Source of the DNA: Robiginitomaculum sp.
Lineage (GTDB): Bacteria; Pseudomonadota; Alphaproteobacteria; Caulobacterales; Maricaulaceae
Reading direction: 5' to 3'
Assembly (NCBI GenBank): GCA_021776615.1
Contig: JAJFFO010000007.1
Location: 248,001-312,000 of the forward strand
Length of the DNA: 64,000 bases
How positions within the stretch are numbered: position 1 is the first letter of the stretch; the number at the start of each line of letters is the position of its first letter. Below, piece after piece: positions 26,724 to 38,033 of this stretch. A model generated the notes under the pieces. That model did not search any database and was not told the DNA's origin. It saw only the letters and a program-made list of their open reading frames with translations. The position numbers and the translations under genes are program-made.

Positions 26724-27206
26724 TCAAATCTTCTCCGATAATTTTTGGGCGACAAACGCCGAAACAAAAGGTGTTACATCGCCGCCCAAACGGGCAATTT
26801 CCTTAATCAAGCGAGATGCAATCGCCTGATGTTGAGGGTCAGCCATAAGAAACACCGTCTCTATGTCATCATTAAGGCGCTGATTCATACTGGTCATCTG
26901 AAACTCATACTCAAAATCTGAAACGGCGCGCAACCCCCGCACAATGAAAGTTGCCTTGGTCCGCTCGGCAAAATGGATCAGCAATCCATCCATGGGCCGC
27001 ACTTCAATATCGGCAACATCCTGAAATTGTGCCGCCTCGGATTGCATCATTTCTATGCGCTCCTCAACCGAGAAAAGCGGCTTCTTTGCTTCGTTCAGAG
27101 CGACACCGACAATGAGCTTGTCCACAAGCTTGATGGCCCGGCCCATAATGTCAGTATGGCCATTGGTGACGGGATCAAAGGTTCCGGGGTATAGGCCGAT
27201 TTTCAT
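26724..27206 (-). CDS. coaD: phosphopantetheine adenylyltransferase
   Basis: Penultimate step of coenzyme A synthesis. The 160-residue protein begins MKIGLYPGTFDPVTNGHTDIM, with the nucleotidyltransferase T/HxGH motif (TNGH), and has FIVRGLRAVSDFEYEFQM and the C-terminal ISSTLIKEIA-like ASRLIKEIARLGGDV segment. Length is standard. It is the first gene after gyrA in the same orientation, with 152 bases between them, and heads the isomerase-queA run. Confidence 0.97.
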   Translation of the reverse strand: MKIGLYPGTFDPVTNGHTDIMGRAIKLVDKLIVGVALNEAKKPLFSVEERIEMMQSEAAQFQDVADIEVRPMDGLLIHFAERTKATFIVRGLRAVSDFEYEFQMTSMNQRLNDDIETVFLMADPQHQAIASRLIKEIARLGGDVTPFVSAFVAQKLSEKI

Positions 27207-27358
27207 CGCATATCCTCAAATTTTCTACAGACATACGCCGCAAAGCCAGCCAGTTTTCACCATCACCACATATATCAGCGCCTTATCCCCCGACACTTAG
27301 TATAGGTGCATGTTAAGCCAAGGAAGATTAGCAGCAACAAGCCATTGCGCAATAACAA

Positions 27359-30217
27359 TTACGCCTGTTCACCATCGCCGCCCTTATCTTCAACATTTTG
27401 CGCACCGTCGGCGACGACAATGTCTTCACCATCGGCCCCAGCATCGGCATCGGCTTCACTTTCAACAATGCGTTGCACCGCTACCACCCGTTCGTCATTT
27501 TTCAAGCGAATAATGGTCACCCCGGCAGTAGCCCGCCCGGCAATGCGAATGCCACCTATGGGCACACGGATAAGCTGTCCGCCATCGGTCACCAGCATTA
27601 TGCCGTCGCCATCTTCGACCGGGAAAGAGGCGGCCAAATGCGCCCCTTTCATTTTGCTAAGGCGTAAATCATGGGCAAACAGCCCTTTGCCGCCGCGTCC
27701 CGAAACCCGGTATTCATACGCCGATGTGCGCTTGCCATAGCCATTATCGGATATGGTCAGCACGAATTGCTCTTCCGCATCCAAGGCCGCGAGGCGTTCA
27801 ACGCTAAGCGCCGCTTCAGCACCATCATCATCGTCTTCACCGGCCTCTGGCACCTCTGGCACCTCTGCGGCAACCATTTCATCTTCTTCACCCACGGCCC
27901 GGCGCATGGCGCTGGCATGTTTGAGATAGGAGCGCGCTTCGGCGGGAACGATATCCATATGGCGCAATATCGCCATGGAGATCACTTCGTCATCGCCTTC
28001 AAGGCGGATGCCACGCACACCGGTTGAGGTACGCCCGACAAACACGCGCACCGCCTCAACGGGGAAACGGATACATTTGCCATTGCGTGTGGTCAGCAAC
28101 ACATCATTGTCCGGCGCACAGGCGCGCACGCCTACAATACCATCGCCCTCGTCCGGCTTCATGGCAATTTTGCCATTGCGCATCACATTGGCAAAATCGG
28201 AAAGTTTATTGCGCCGCACATGGCCGGAGCGGGTGGCGAACATAACGTCCATCTTGCTCCAATTCGCCTCATCTTCGGGCATGACCATGATCGAGGTAAT
28301 GGTTTCGCCTGCCGATAGCGGCAGCAGATTGACCAGCGCCTTGCCTTTAGTGCGCGGATCACCTTGCGGCAATCGCCACACCTTCATGGTATAAACCATG
28401 CCGGTCGACGAGAAACACAGAATTGGCGCGTGGGTGGAGGCAACGAAAATTTCGGTAACAAAATCTTCGTCCTTAGTGGTCATCCCGGCCCGGCCGGTGC
28501 CGCCGCGTCGCTGCTCGCGATAAGTATCGAGCGCGGTGCGTTTGGCATAACCCCCACTGGTAATGGTGACCACCATATCTTCGCGGGCAATCAGCGATTC
28601 ATCGTCAATTTCCAATTCCGCATCAATACTTTCCGTGCGCCGCGGCACCGCAAAACGGTCTTTGGCGTCGCGCAATTCTTCGCGAATAATGTCGAGCACC
28701 CGGTCACGAGAGCGCAAAATATCCAGCAAATCGGCAATGGTCTCGGTGATTTTCTTGGCTTCGTCGCCAATTTCCTCGCCGCCAAGCGCGGTCAGTCTTT
28801 GCAGACGCAAATCCAATATCGCCTTGGCCTGTTCCATGGTCAGGCGAATATTGCCGTCCTCATCAAGCCGCGAACGTGGATCGGCAATCAGTTTTACCAA
28901 TGGCCCCATGTCGCGGGCCGGCCAGGCGCGGCCCATTAAGACATCGCGCGCGGACGCCGGGTCTGGTGCGGTGCGGATCAGGGCAATCACTTCGTCAATA
29001 TTGGCAACCGCCACCGCCAACGCTACCAAAACGTGGGCGCGGTCGCGCGATTTGGCCAGATCAAAGCGGGTGCGCTTGGCCACCACTTCCTCGCGAAACA
29101 CCAAAAACGCCTGCAACATCTGGCGCACATCCATCAATTGCGGACGGCCTTGATGCAGAGCCAGCATATTCACACCAAAATTGGTCTGCAATTGCGAATA
29201 ACGATAGAGCTGGTTGAGCACCACTTCTGCATTGGCATCGCGCTTGATCTCGATGACCACCCGCAATCCGTCGCGATCTGACTCATCGCGCAAATCGGCA
29301 ATGCCCTCAACGCGCTTATCGCGCACCAACTCGGCGATTTTTTCAATCATCGATGATTTATTCACTTGAAACGGAATTTCCGTAACAATAATGGCATCGC
29401 GGCCTTTACGAATCTCTTCAACATTGCAGCGCGCCCGCATGACCACCGAGCCACGGCCCGTAGTCACCCCGGAGCGGGCGCCGGCACGGCCAACGATCTG
29501 CCCGGCGGTCGGGAAATCCGGCCCCGGCACCATTTCAAGAATTGCCGCATCGTCCAGCCCCGGATTATCAATCAACGCCAAAGTTGCATCAATAATTTCA
29601 CCCAGATTATGGGGCGGGATATTGGTCGCCATACCAACGGCGATGCCGCCAGCGCCATTGACCAACATGTTGGGATAACGCGAAGGCAGGACCGCAGGCT
29701 CGCTTTCCGAACCATCATAATTTTCAATAAAAGCTACGGTGCCCTTGCCAATGTCGGCCAATAAGGCCTCGGCTGGGCGGGCCATACGCACTTCAGTATA
29801 GCGCATAGCGGCAGCGCGGTCGCCATCGAGCGAGCCAAAATTGCCTTGCCCATCAAGCAAAGGCAATGACATTGAGAAATCTTGCGCCATGCGCACCAAA
29901 GCATCGTAAATCGCCTGGTCACCATGGGGGTGGTATTTACCCATCACATCACCAACCACGCGGGCGCATTTGCGATAGGCTTTGTCATGGGTGTAGCCAG
30001 ATTCATACATGGCATAAATGATCCGCCGGTGCACCGGCTTCAGGCCATCGCGCACATCGGGAATGGCGCGGCTGACAATCACACTCATGGCATAATCGAG
30101 GTAGGATTTGCGCATTTCCTCGACAATGGAAATCGGCGCTACGCCCTCTTCATGGCTCGGGCCCGTCGGACCCCCATCATCAATATCGTCCGGTGTCTTG
30201 TCGCCCGTTTCAGTCAA
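27359..30217 (-). CDS. gyrA: DNA gyrase subunit A
   Basis: Breakage-reunion subunit of gyrase. The 952-residue protein has the N-terminal block [29 protein letters not shown], catalytic Y140 (AAMRYTE), the GyrA-box QRRGGTG, and a C-terminal beta-pinwheel interrupted by an acidic insert ([10 protein letters not shown]), plus an acidic tail. The QRDR reads [10 protein letters not shown], so Gln101 stands where E. coli has Ser83. The start is TTG at 30217, backed by AGGGG seven bases upstream; no earlier in-frame ATG fits. Confidence 0.97.
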   Translation of the reverse strand: MTETGDKTPDDIDDGGPTGPSHEEGVAPISIVEEMRKSYLDYAMSVIVSRAIPDVRDGLKPVHRRIIYAMYESGYTHDKAYRKCARVVGDVMGKYHPHGDQAIYDALVRMAQDFSMSLPLLDGQGNFGSLDGDRAAAMRYTEVRMARPAEALLADIGKGTVAFIENYDGSESEPAVLPSRYPNMLVNGAGGIAVGMATNIPPHNLGEIIDATLALIDNPGLDDAAILEMVPGPDFPTAGQIVGRAGARSGVTTGRGSVVMRARCNVEEIRKGRDAIIVTEIPFQVNKSSMIEKIAELVRDKRVEGIADLRDESDRDGLRVVIEIKRDANAEVVLNQLYRYSQLQTNFGVNMLALHQGRPQLMDVRQMLQAFLVFREEVVAKRTRFDLAKSRDRAHVLVALAVAVANIDEVIALIRTAPDPASARDVLMGRAWPARDMGPLVKLIADPRSRLDEDGNIRLTMEQAKAILDLRLQRLTALGGEEIGDEAKKITETIADLLDILRSRDRVLDIIREELRDAKDRFAVPRRTESIDAELEIDDESLIAREDMVVTITSGGYAKRTALDTYREQRRGGTGRAGMTTKDEDFVTEIFVASTHAPILCFSSTGMVYTMKVWRLPQGDPRTKGKALVNLLPLSAGETITSIMVMPEDEANWSKMDVMFATRSGHVRRNKLSDFANVMRNGKIAMKPDEGDGIVGVRACAPDNDVLLTTRNGKCIRFPVEAVRVFVGRTSTGVRGIRLEGDDEVISMAILRHMDIVPAEARSYLKHASAMRRAVGEEDEMVAAEVPEVPEAGEDDDDGAEAALSVERLAALDAEEQFVLTISDNGYGKRTSAYEYRVSGRGGKGLFAHDLRLSKMKGAHLAASFPVEDGDGIMLVTDGGQLIRVPIGGIRIAGRATAGVTIIRLKNDERVVAVQRIVESEADADAGADGEDIVVADGAQNVEDKGGDGEQA

Positions 30218-30458
30218 TGCATATCCCCTGCACGTTCACTCAAAATTCCCGTTCAATCCCCACTTTCGAACCAGGCTCGAATCGCAAAGTGCACGGCCAA
30301 TATAACTAGCAGCCCACCACCTCAGACACCAGTGCCAAGGCCAGTACAGATATCCGGTTTTGGCCCTCGAATACGCAGCGCAAATATTGCGAAACCTTAA
30401 CCCAAAGCCGGGTCGATTTAAGGTATAAAGCGTGGCAAAATGTTAGGAGTATTACGCC

Positions 30459-31493
30459 ATGAATGTCACGTTTTCACGACGCCAAATGCTTTGCCAACTT
30501 AGCACCGGATTGGCCTTGGGCTTTGCGGGCAAGGCAGGTGCACAAATACAGAAGCAAACACAGCAGGGCGGCAATTGGCGCAGTGGCCCTGATTTACCAT
30601 TACAAGTGCAAGAGATTTATCCGACCGCCTTTCAAGGCCGCGTGCATTTGGCCGGCGGCATGTATCGCACCGCGCAAGGCCTACCGGCCAGCGACCGCCA
30701 TGTGGTTCTCACCCCCGGTGACACAGTATGGCGCGACGCCGCCGCTTTGCCGGAAGCCCGCCATCACCCGTATTTGCTGGGTACCAAAGATACGTTATTC
30801 GCCATTGGCGGTTTCACCCGCGCCGACAATGGCTGGACCATGCAAACCCAAGTTTGGCAATATGACCCAACCATTGATCAATGGCGCGATGGCCCCGCTT
30901 TAAGCGGCCCGCGCGGCGAAACCTCTGGCGGTGCGCTCGATGGCAATATTCATCTGGTTGGCGGGCGGGTACCCAAGGGCAGTGCAAATTCAGCGTGGAC
31001 CGATCATCGCGATGATGCCGGGCATTGGGTTTTGTCGCCAGACGCCAATAAATGGGAAAAGCTGAGACCAGCGCCAACGGCCCGCAACTCTGCCGCCGGT
31101 GTGGTTGTGGGTGGGCTGCTCTATGTCATTGGCGGGCGAAAAGTCGGCGGCGGCAATGTCGCCATGACCGAGATTTACAACCCGAAGGACGATAGCTGGC
31201 ACACCGTTGCGCCGATGCCGCAAGCCCAAGGCGGCCTTGCTGCGGCCAGTGTTAACGGCAAAATCTATGCTTTCGGTGGTGAATTTTTCGGGCCCAATGG
31301 CGGCGGTGTCTTTAAAGAAGTTTGGGAATATGACCCGGCCCACGACCATTGGCGCGCTATGCCATCAATGCCCACCCCGCGTCATGGCTTGGGCGCGGTG
31401 GCCATCGGCAATGATATTTATGTAATTGGCGGCGCCGAGCAAGCCAGCGGCGTCGGCACCTCCGCCAAAGTGGAAATTTTCACGCCGGAATAA
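30459..31493 (+). CDS. Tat-exported kelch-repeat protein
   Basis: A 344-residue beta-propeller protein with about six kelch units, each with a GG pair and a Tyr/Trp step (IYAFGGEFF, LYVIGGRKV, IYVIGGAEQ). The N-terminus SRRQMLCQLSTGLALGFAGKAGA has a twin-arginine motif, hydrophobic stretch and AxA cleavage site, so it is probably exported folded by the Tat system encoded at 56-57 kb. A TAGGAG site precedes the ATG. Function (binding or sialidase-like) is not evident. Confidence 0.85.
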   Translation: MNVTFSRRQMLCQLSTGLALGFAGKAGAQIQKQTQQGGNWRSGPDLPLQVQEIYPTAFQGRVHLAGGMYRTAQGLPASDRHVVLTPGDTVWRDAAALPEARHHPYLLGTKDTLFAIGGFTRADNGWTMQTQVWQYDPTIDQWRDGPALSGPRGETSGGALDGNIHLVGGRVPKGSANSAWTDHRDDAGHWVLSPDANKWEKLRPAPTARNSAAGVVVGGLLYVIGGRKVGGGNVAMTEIYNPKDDSWHTVAPMPQAQGGLAAASVNGKIYAFGGEFFGPNGGGVFKEVWEYDPAHDHWRAMPSMPTPRHGLGAVAIGNDIYVIGGAEQASGVGTSAKVEIFTPE

Positions 31494-31503
31494 GCCTCAT
31501 AAC

Positions 31504-31563
31504 GTGTCACCCCGGAAGCCGTTAGGCTATCCGGGGCCTTATGATGATGCACCGCCGTGGGTC
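31504..31563. repeat. palindromic element, partial copy
   Basis: Starts GTGTCACCCCGGAAGCC and folds into a hairpin, CCCCGGA-AGCC-gtta-GGCT-a-TCCGGGG, then continues to GTGGGTC. It closely resembles the left part of the element at 55802-55899 and shares ends with the one at 23361. It lies between the convergent kelch and ssb genes and may act as a terminator. Confidence 0.75.
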
Positions 31564-31594
31564 TGGCCGTAAAATAAGCACGTCCAAATTTGGC

Positions 31595-32110
31595 CTAAAA
31601 CGGAATATCGTCGTCCATGTCATAGCTTTCCTGGCCGCCACCTTGTTGGCCGCCTTGCGAGCCACCAGAACCGCCGGAGCCGCCAGAACTACCACCACCT
31701 TGCTGGCCGTCACGAGAACCACCGGATGAGCTGCCGCCATAGGCGCCGCCGCCGCTATCGCCGCGCGAATCCAGCATTTGCAATTCACCGCGATAGCGCT
31801 GCAACACAATCTCGGTGGTGTATTTGTCATTGCCGTCGCGGTCTTGCCATTTGCGCGTTTGCAATTGGCCTTCGACATAGACTTTGGAGCCTTTTTTGAG
31901 ATAATTCTCGGCTACTTTGGCAAGATGTTCATTGAAGATCACCACCCGGTGCCATTCGGTTTTTTCCCGGCGTTCGCCCGACTGCTTGTCTTTCCAGTTC
32001 TCCGAGGTGGCAATACTGAGATTGACCACAGCATCGCCATTATTCATACGCTTTACATCCGGGTCCGCGCCCAGATTACCTACCAGAATTACTTTATTTA
32101 CACCCGCCAT
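31595..32110 (-). CDS. ssb: single-stranded DNA-binding protein
   Basis: OB-fold protein coating ssDNA in replication, repair and recombination. The 171-residue protein begins [22 protein letters not shown], has the core [32 protein letters not shown], a Gly/Ser/Gln-rich linker (from about residue 118) and the acidic interaction tip MDDDIPF. It diverges from uvrA across 186 bases holding a LexA box. Confidence 0.97.
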   Translation of the reverse strand: MAGVNKVILVGNLGADPDVKRMNNGDAVVNLSIATSENWKDKQSGERREKTEWHRVVIFNEHLAKVAENYLKKGSKVYVEGQLQTRKWQDRDGNDKYTTEIVLQRYRGELQMLDSRGDSGGGAYGGSSSGGSRDGQQGGGSSGGSGGSGGSQGGQQGGGQESYDMDDDIPF

Positions 32111-32255
32111 TGTCGTCTCCCGGACATTAGACCCCTGAAATCGTGATTCCCGCGCGATTGTTCATGCTCTCGCCAAAACGTCCAGCCCAAACCTGCTATT
32201 CGCTCTCGAAAACCCGATGCAAAAATGTTTGAATGCGCTGTACAGATTTCTTTTT

Positions 32256-32270
32256 GTTCATATTATGTTC
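32256..32270 (+). promoter_or_regulatory. LexA (SOS) box between ssb and uvrA
   Basis: GTTC (32256-32259), a 7-base spacer ATATTAT, GTTC (32267-32270): a perfect alphaproteobacterial LexA site. It lies 26 bases before the uvrA start and 145 bases from ssb, so uvrA is the likelier target, though both divergent genes could respond. Confidence 0.85.
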
Positions 32271-32296
32271 TTTTTGTCAACTGAGTCGCATCCCCC

Positions 32297-35203
32297 ATGG
32301 CCAACCCTCTAAAGACCATCCGCGTTACCGGCGCTCGCGAACACAATCTGCGCAATGTCAGTGTCGACATTCCGCGCGACAAATTGGTGGTCATTACCGG
32401 CCTGTCCGGCTCCGGCAAATCATCCTTGGCATTTGACACCATTTATGCCGAGGGTCAGCGCCGTTATGTGGAGAGCCTGTCCTCCTATGCCCGCCAGTTT
32501 TTGGAGCTGATGGCCAAGCCCGATGTGGACAGTATTGAAGGTCTGTCTCCGGCGATTTCGATTGAACAAAAGACCACCTCGCGTAATCCGCGCTCAACCG
32601 TGGGCACGGTCACCGAGATTTATGATTATATGCGGCTTTTATGGGCGCGCATTGGCGTGCCGTATTCACCGGCCACCGGCCTGCCGATTGAAAGCCAAAC
32701 GATTAGCCAAATGGTCGACCGCCTAATGGCCTTGCCCGAGGGCACGCGGCTTTATCTGCTGGCCCCCATCGTGCGTGGACGCAAGGGCGAATATCGCAAG
32801 GAAATTGCTGAGCTGATGAAGCAGGGTTTTCAGCGCCTAAAGGTCAATGGTGAATTTTACGCCATTGAAGACGCGCCGGATCTGGACAAGAAATTCAAAC
32901 ACAATATCGACGTTGTGGTTGACCGGGTGGTGTTGCGCGATGATTTGCAAGCGCGTCTGGCCGACAGTTTGGAAACCGCATTGCGGCTGGCCGATGGCCT
33001 GGCCATCGCTGAGTTTGCCGATACGCCAAAAAAAGCTGATACGTCAAAAAAAGAGGGGGCCAGCAATGCCTCAAGACCGGATGATGGTCGGTTGTTATTT
33101 TCCGAAAAATTCGCCTGCCCGGTATCCGGCTTTACCATTGCCGAGATTGAGCCACGATTATTCTCGTTCAACAATCCGTTTGGTGCCTGTCCATCGTGCG
33201 ACGGCTTGGGCAAACGGCTGGAATTTGATGCGGGTCTTGTGGTCCCTGACGAAGAGGCAAGCTTGCTCAAAGGCGCGCTTAAGCCATGGTCGTCGGGCAC
33301 ATCGCGCATGTATCGGCAAACGCTGGAGGCATTGTGCCGCCATTTTGGCGCAGACATGAATGTGCCGTGGTTCGAACTGCCCGAAGATTTTCGCCAAAAA
33401 GTATTGTTCGGCACCGGCAAGGAAAAGCTGCATTTCGTTTATAGCGAGGGCAATCGCAAATTCGAGACCGAAAAAACATTTGAAGGGGTTTTGCCCAATT
33501 TGGAGCGGCGCTGGCGCGAAACTGATTCAAGCTGGGTGCGCGACGAATTGGGCAAATACCAATCCGCTGCCCCCTGCCCCGCCTGCCATGCCAAGCGCCT
33601 CAAGGCCGAAGCCTTGGCGGTTAAAGTGGGCGGATTGGACATTTCGGACGCTACCGAAAAATCCATTGCCGATGCCGACAAATGGTTCACCGCTTTGGAA
33701 GGTGAATTAACCCCAAAACAGCTTTCCATTGGGGAGCGAGTGCTCAAGGAAATCCGCGAACGGCTGTCTTTCCTGAATGCCGTGGGGCTGGATTATTTGT
33801 CCTTATCGCGCTCGTCGGGCACGCTGTCGGGCGGCGAAAGCCAGCGCATTCGTCTGGCCAGCCAGATCGGCTCCGGGCTAACCGGTGTTCTCTACGTGTT
33901 GGACGAACCGAGCATTGGCCTGCACCAGCGCGACAATGCGCGCTTGCTGGAAACGCTGAAGAATTTGCGCGATTTGGGCAATTCGGTCTTGGTCGTCGAG
34001 CATGATGAGGAAGCCATTCTCTCCGCCGACCATGTCATCGACATGGGCCCATTGGCCGGCATTCACGGCGGCGAAGTGGTGGCCGAAGGGACACCGGCAA
34101 AAATCATCAAAGCCAAGAACAGCCTTACCGGCCAATATTTAAGCGGCAAACGCTGCGTACCAATTCCCGCCAAGCGCCGCACGCCTAATCCGCGCCGGGT
34201 TTTGCGGCTTGAGGGCGCGCGCGGCAATAACCTTAAAAACGTGACCGCGGAATTTCCGCTGGGCCTGTTTGTTTGTGTTAGCGGCGTATCCGGCGGCGGC
34301 AAATCCACTTTGACCAATGAAACCCTCTATAAAGCGGTATCGCGCAAACTTAATGGCGGCTCCAAAATACCGATGGAGCATGACTTTTTGGATGGCGTTG
34401 AACACCTCGATAAAATTATTGATATCGACCAATCGCCCATTGGCCGCACCCCGCGTTCCAACCCGGCCACCTATACCGGCGCTTTTACGCCGATACGCGA
34501 TTGGTTTGCCGGCCTGCCGGAAGCCAAAACCCGCGGCTACAAACCGGGCCGGTTTTCCTTCAACGTTAAAGGCGGTCGCTGCGAAGCCTGTCAGGGCGAT
34601 GGCGTGCTAAAAATCGAAATGCACTTTTTGCCTGATGTTTATGTACAATGTGATGTCTGCCACGGGGCGCGTTATAATCGCGAAACTTTGGAGGTTTTGT
34701 TCAAAGGAAAATCCATTGCCGATGTCCTGCATATGACCGTGGACGAAGCCGCCGAATTTTTCAAAGCCGTACCCAGCGTGCGTGAAAAAATGGTCACCCT
34801 GCAACGGGTCGGGCTTGGTTATATCCATGTGGGCCAGCAAGCCACCACGCTTTCGGGCGGCGAGGCGCAGCGGGTGAAACTCTCCAAAGAGCTTTCCAAA
34901 CGTGCCACCGGGCGCACGCTTTATATTCTCGATGAACCCACCACCGGCTTGCACTTCGAAGATGTGCGGCGGCTTTTGGAAGTGTTGCAGGAATTGGTCG
35001 ATACCGGCAATACGGTGATTGTCATCGAGCACAATCTGGACGTTATCAAGCAAGCCGATTGGCTGCTTGACCTTGGCCCCGAAGGTGGTGATGGCGGTGG
35101 GCAGATTGTCGCCGACGGCACCCCTGAAGACGTCGCCAAAGTCGATGCCAGCTGGACCGGCCGCTATCTTAAGCCGATTTTGGCACGCGAGAGCGCCGCT
35201 TAG
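32297..35203 (+). CDS. uvrA: excinuclease ABC subunit UvrA
   Basis: Damage-recognition ATPase of nucleotide excision repair. The 968-residue protein has two ABC modules: first Walker A GLSGSGKS at 35-42, second GVSGGGKST, with [16 protein letters not shown] and [15 protein letters not shown] signatures, and zinc-finger cysteines ([17 protein letters not shown] with CDVCHG). An extra Lys/Ser-rich insert ([15 protein letters not shown]) near residue 245 is a local variation. Its last 35 bases overlap a convergent protease gene. Confidence 0.97.
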   Translation: MANPLKTIRVTGAREHNLRNVSVDIPRDKLVVITGLSGSGKSSLAFDTIYAEGQRRYVESLSSYARQFLELMAKPDVDSIEGLSPAISIEQKTTSRNPRSTVGTVTEIYDYMRLLWARIGVPYSPATGLPIESQTISQMVDRLMALPEGTRLYLLAPIVRGRKGEYRKEIAELMKQGFQRLKVNGEFYAIEDAPDLDKKFKHNIDVVVDRVVLRDDLQARLADSLETALRLADGLAIAEFADTPKKADTSKKEGASNASRPDDGRLLFSEKFACPVSGFTIAEIEPRLFSFNNPFGACPSCDGLGKRLEFDAGLVVPDEEASLLKGALKPWSSGTSRMYRQTLEALCRHFGADMNVPWFELPEDFRQKVLFGTGKEKLHFVYSEGNRKFETEKTFEGVLPNLERRWRETDSSWVRDELGKYQSAAPCPACHAKRLKAEALAVKVGGLDISDATEKSIADADKWFTALEGELTPKQLSIGERVLKEIRERLSFLNAVGLDYLSLSRSSGTLSGGESQRIRLASQIGSGLTGVLYVLDEPSIGLHQRDNARLLETLKNLRDLGNSVLVVEHDEEAILSADHVIDMGPLAGIHGGEVVAEGTPAKIIKAKNSLTGQYLSGKRCVPIPAKRRTPNPRRVLRLEGARGNNLKNVTAEFPLGLFVCVSGVSGGGKSTLTNETLYKAVSRKLNGGSKIPMEHDFLDGVEHLDKIIDIDQSPIGRTPRSNPATYTGAFTPIRDWFAGLPEAKTRGYKPGRFSFNVKGGRCEACQGDGVLKIEMHFLPDVYVQCDVCHGARYNRETLEVLFKGKSIADVLHMTVDEAAEFFKAVPSVREKMVTLQRVGLGYIHVGQQATTLSGGEAQRVKLSKELSKRATGRTLYILDEPTTGLHFEDVRRLLEVLQELVDTGNTVIVIEHNLDVIKQADWLLDLGPEGGDGGGQIVADGTPEDVAKVDASWTGRYLKPILARESAA

Positions 35204-36128
35204 CAGGCCGGAATTTAGGTGGCAGCCGCCACCACAACAACACCGCCACAATGAGCGCCAGCCCGCCTTGGGCGAAGCTAACCGGAGTAAGGTGTTTGGG
35301 TTGCGTGCCGATCTCGAAGGCCCGTTGCAGGCCAGCCAGAGCGTTGTCTGCCTCGCCCGTGGTTAATGTGGCCACCAATGCGGCGCTAAAAATAATGGCA
35401 TTAAAAGCGCCGTGAATGCCGCATACGCCGATGATTGATCCCTCGCGCAGGGCATAAAACCCTAGCATCACCCCGATCAATGTCACCGAAACTATTGCCA
35501 CCAGACCTGCCGCTAAATTGCCGGTGAACAAAAAATGCGCATGTAAGGAGCCAAAGAAAATGGAACTCAGAAACACGCCGGCAATGGGTCCAAAACGCTT
35601 GGCTAATGTCGACAGCAACCAGCCGCGGCAGATAATTTCCTCCGCCGCGCTTTGCAGCATAATTCCCAACAACAATATGGCCAGCACCAAAAGGGTAGCA
35701 GGTTGGCGTAACACTTCCATCGAAATACTGGCTGGCGGTTTGTCCGGGTTAATCATAAAAACACTAAGCAAGGCAGCAAAACCAAACAAAGCCAAAGCAA
35801 ATGCCAAGCCCCATAACAGGCCGCGCCCATAACGCCAAAACGCACCGCGCCAGATAATCCCGGCGCTGCGAAGCGAGCGGCGCTCATAGCGCTTCATCCA
35901 CAGCATTGCCAAAAGCGCGAACACCGAAAACATGACGTAGAGCGTGAGGATGAGTATCAACCCCGACCGCTCAGCGGCAGGCAAGTCCCCGCCCATGGGC
36001 AATAATATCAGCAACACAAATGGCAGTGTCGCCAAATTGGCCAACAGCCACCCGGCCCATAATAATGCGAAAGCTGCCCAAGCCGGTGTGGTGCGCGCGT
36101 CTTTGCCGGGCGCGGCATAGACGATCAT
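35169..36128 (-). CDS. CPBP-family intramembrane glutamic protease (1)
   Basis: A 319-residue polytopic protein of the CAAX protease / bacteriocin-processing (CPBP, ABI) family. The catalytic pattern is complete: EE163-164 with R168 ([10 protein letters not shown]), H196 (FFGSLHAH), and H239 with N243 (GIHGAFN). Substrate unknown. It is the last gene of a five-gene operon, its start overlapping the preceding stop (ATGA), and its 3' end overlaps uvrA by 35 bases. A second protease with the same motifs is two genes upstream. Confidence 0.88.
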   Translation of the reverse strand: MIVYAAPGKDARTTPAWAAFALLWAGWLLANLATLPFVLLILLPMGGDLPAAERSGLILILTLYVMFSVFALLAMLWMKRYERRSLRSAGIIWRGAFWRYGRGLLWGLAFALALFGFAALLSVFMINPDKPPASISMEVLRQPATLLVLAILLLGIMLQSAAEEIICRGWLLSTLAKRFGPIAGVFLSSIFFGSLHAHFLFTGNLAAGLVAIVSVTLIGVMLGFYALREGSIIGVCGIHGAFNAIIFSAALVATLTTGEADNALAGLQRAFEIGTQPKHLTPVSFAQGGLALIVAVLLWWRLPPKFRPAKRRSRVPKSA

Positions 36129-37096
36129 GAAGGGGTTGCCGCCTCGCTCACACCCTCAGCCGAACCGGGTTTTGGCATATCAATACCGCTCACCAGGCAA
36201 GCTGAAACGCCGGCACCCATGGCATAACGCAAATACTCCACCATCAATCCGGTGATCGTCAGCACCAGCATTGGCACTGCCGCCAGCCCAATATAGGCCC
36301 CGACATTGGTCATGCTCGGTTCGCTCCAGCCAAACATAGCCACGCCAACGCCCAAAAACGGCAAAGAGACCAGAAGCGCAGTAAACAAAACCGCCAGCGC
36401 CAATGCCAAAATAACAAAAAACTGCAAAACATAAGCGAGGAAAAGACTCCAAAAATGCCCCTTGCTTACCGCGAACGCTTCAAATACCTGAATTTTACCG
36501 CGCTTGACCGTTAGCGCTACCGCGGGCGAAAGACGCACCGAAAACCAGATGATGGCGCAAAGCCAGGCAAAGCCAAGAATAAATCCAAAGGCGACGATGA
36601 TTTGATGGCCGCCCGCTTTGGCCATTACACTCGCGACTACGGCCACTATGACCAAAGGTATCAGGCTCACAATAATGGCCAACACCAGCACCAAGGTTAC
36701 CGCAATAAGTACCACCAGGACCTGCAATTCCTGTTCACCAAAACGCAAGCCTAACCTCTTGCCACCGGACTCGCCGTGGATCATCCAGCGCAGCAGAGCC
36801 GCATAGATGGCCACAAAAATTGGTAAAAACACCATCCCTGCCAACATGCCAACCGCTTGGTATACGTTGGAAACAGATTGCAGTTTCAGCAAGAATGCGT
36901 TGGAGTCCGGATCCATGTCCAGTAAAGTCGGCGCCGCATTTATCAAAAACGGAAGGGTAACCAGCACCATCATGGCAATAATGATCAGGCGACCCAGCAC
37001 ATAGGCAAAACCTAATCGCCGCAATGCGCCCTTGTCAGCACGTTTTTCTATAAAGAAGAAAGCGGCCCGATCTGCTGAAAACTTACCTGCGCTCAT
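36125..37096 (-). CDS. polytopic membrane protein, paralogue C of the CPBP operon
   Basis: A 323-residue protein with about six hydrophobic spans, family not named by me. It shares two blocks with the genes at 38034 and 38980: RFGEQE at residues 118-123 followed by a long hydrophobic run, and SVRLSPAVALTV...FEAFAVSKGHFW (SKGHFW at 211-216). This layout recalls YciC/DUF975-like membrane domains. The ATG at 37096 has AAAGGA before it and lies four bases after the CPBP-2 stop. A link to the two proteases is inferred from the operon. Confidence 0.78.
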   Translation of the reverse strand: MSAGKFSADRAAFFFIEKRADKGALRRLGFAYVLGRLIIIAMMVLVTLPFLINAAPTLLDMDPDSNAFLLKLQSVSNVYQAVGMLAGMVFLPIFVAIYAALLRWMIHGESGGKRLGLRFGEQELQVLVVLIAVTLVLVLAIIVSLIPLVIVAVVASVMAKAGGHQIIVAFGFILGFAWLCAIIWFSVRLSPAVALTVKRGKIQVFEAFAVSKGHFWSLFLAYVLQFFVILALALAVLFTALLVSLPFLGVGVAMFGWSEPSMTNVGAYIGLAAVPMLVLTITGLMVEYLRYAMGAGVSACLVSGIDMPKPGSAEGVSEAATPS

Positions 37097-37100
37097 CTTT

Positions 37101-38030
37101 TTATCCTTTTTTAGGGCGGAGAAACCAAAGTGATCCCGCGGCCAACAACACAGTGACAACAATGCTACCCTCAGGTCCAAAACTGCCACCGGTCAACCAT
37201 GTCGCCGCACCGGTCTTATTGTCGAAATCAACCAGCAAAGCGGGCGAGTCGATGGTCATGGCGCTAACTTCCAGCCCGAAGCCCAGCCCCAACAACCAAT
37301 TCCATGCCGCATGAAAACCACAAACCCCCAAAAGCGAGCGTTCGCGAAGCGCATACAAAGATAAAAACACGCCAACCAGAACAATATTGGCCATGGCGAT
37401 CCAGTTAATGTGGTCCAGCCCTTCATTACCCAGATGCAGCGCAGCAAATATGGTCGAGTTAACGGCGATAGCAATAATGATACCAAAGCGCGATGCCATT
37501 GCCGACATTACCCAACCGCGCATGAGAATTTCTTCGGTTGATCCTTGAACGATGAATCCCAGCAATAACAGCGCGATCATCATCAAAGCGGCGGGGGAGC
37601 TAAATGCCGGGAACAGCGCCGCAATATCATAGCCGCCCAAGGCATAAATAGCGAAAACGGCAGCGGCGTTGAAGGCCAATCCCATGAGTAATCCGCGACC
37701 AAAACGCGAAACAGCCGCTTGTTTTCGAAGGCCCAGACTGGCCAAAGACCGATTTTCGACAAAGCGTACCCACAAAAGCGCCAGCAGTGCTCCGGCACCA
37801 AAGGTAACAATCAGGATGTACAGCATGCCCGTAGTGTTTAAATCTGCGCCTTGCTCTAAAACCCCTAAAGCCAAGCCCGGTAGCACGCCAAGGCCCTGCC
37901 CAATGGTCATCACAATGACGGCGACAACCCATACCAACGCCACATAAACCGGGTGCAGCCGGGGCTTGGGACCAAAATCTCCATAGACCTGATACTTGAC
38001 TGGGCGTTGGCTCTGGGTTTTTTCCGTCAT
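37101..38030 (-). CDS. CPBP-family intramembrane glutamic protease (2)
   Basis: A 309-residue membrane protein with the full CPBP signature: E166, E167 and R171 in STEEILMRGW, H199 in FAALHL, and H240 with N244 in GFHAAWN. The C-terminus has one further membrane segment. It lies in the middle of the operon between two paralogous membrane-protein genes with gaps of three to four bases, so tight co-expression is certain from layout. It is diverged from CPBP 1 outside the catalytic motifs, so the pair is old or independently recruited. Confidence 0.88.
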   Translation of the reverse strand: MTEKTQSQRPVKYQVYGDFGPKPRLHPVYVALVWVVAVIVMTIGQGLGVLPGLALGVLEQGADLNTTGMLYILIVTFGAGALLALLWVRFVENRSLASLGLRKQAAVSRFGRGLLMGLAFNAAAVFAIYALGGYDIAALFPAFSSPAALMMIALLLLGFIVQGSTEEILMRGWVMSAMASRFGIIIAIAVNSTIFAALHLGNEGLDHINWIAMANIVLVGVFLSLYALRERSLLGVCGFHAAWNWLLGLGFGLEVSAMTIDSPALLVDFDNKTGAATWLTGGSFGPEGSIVVTVLLAAGSLWFLRPKKG

Positions 38031-38033
38031 AAT

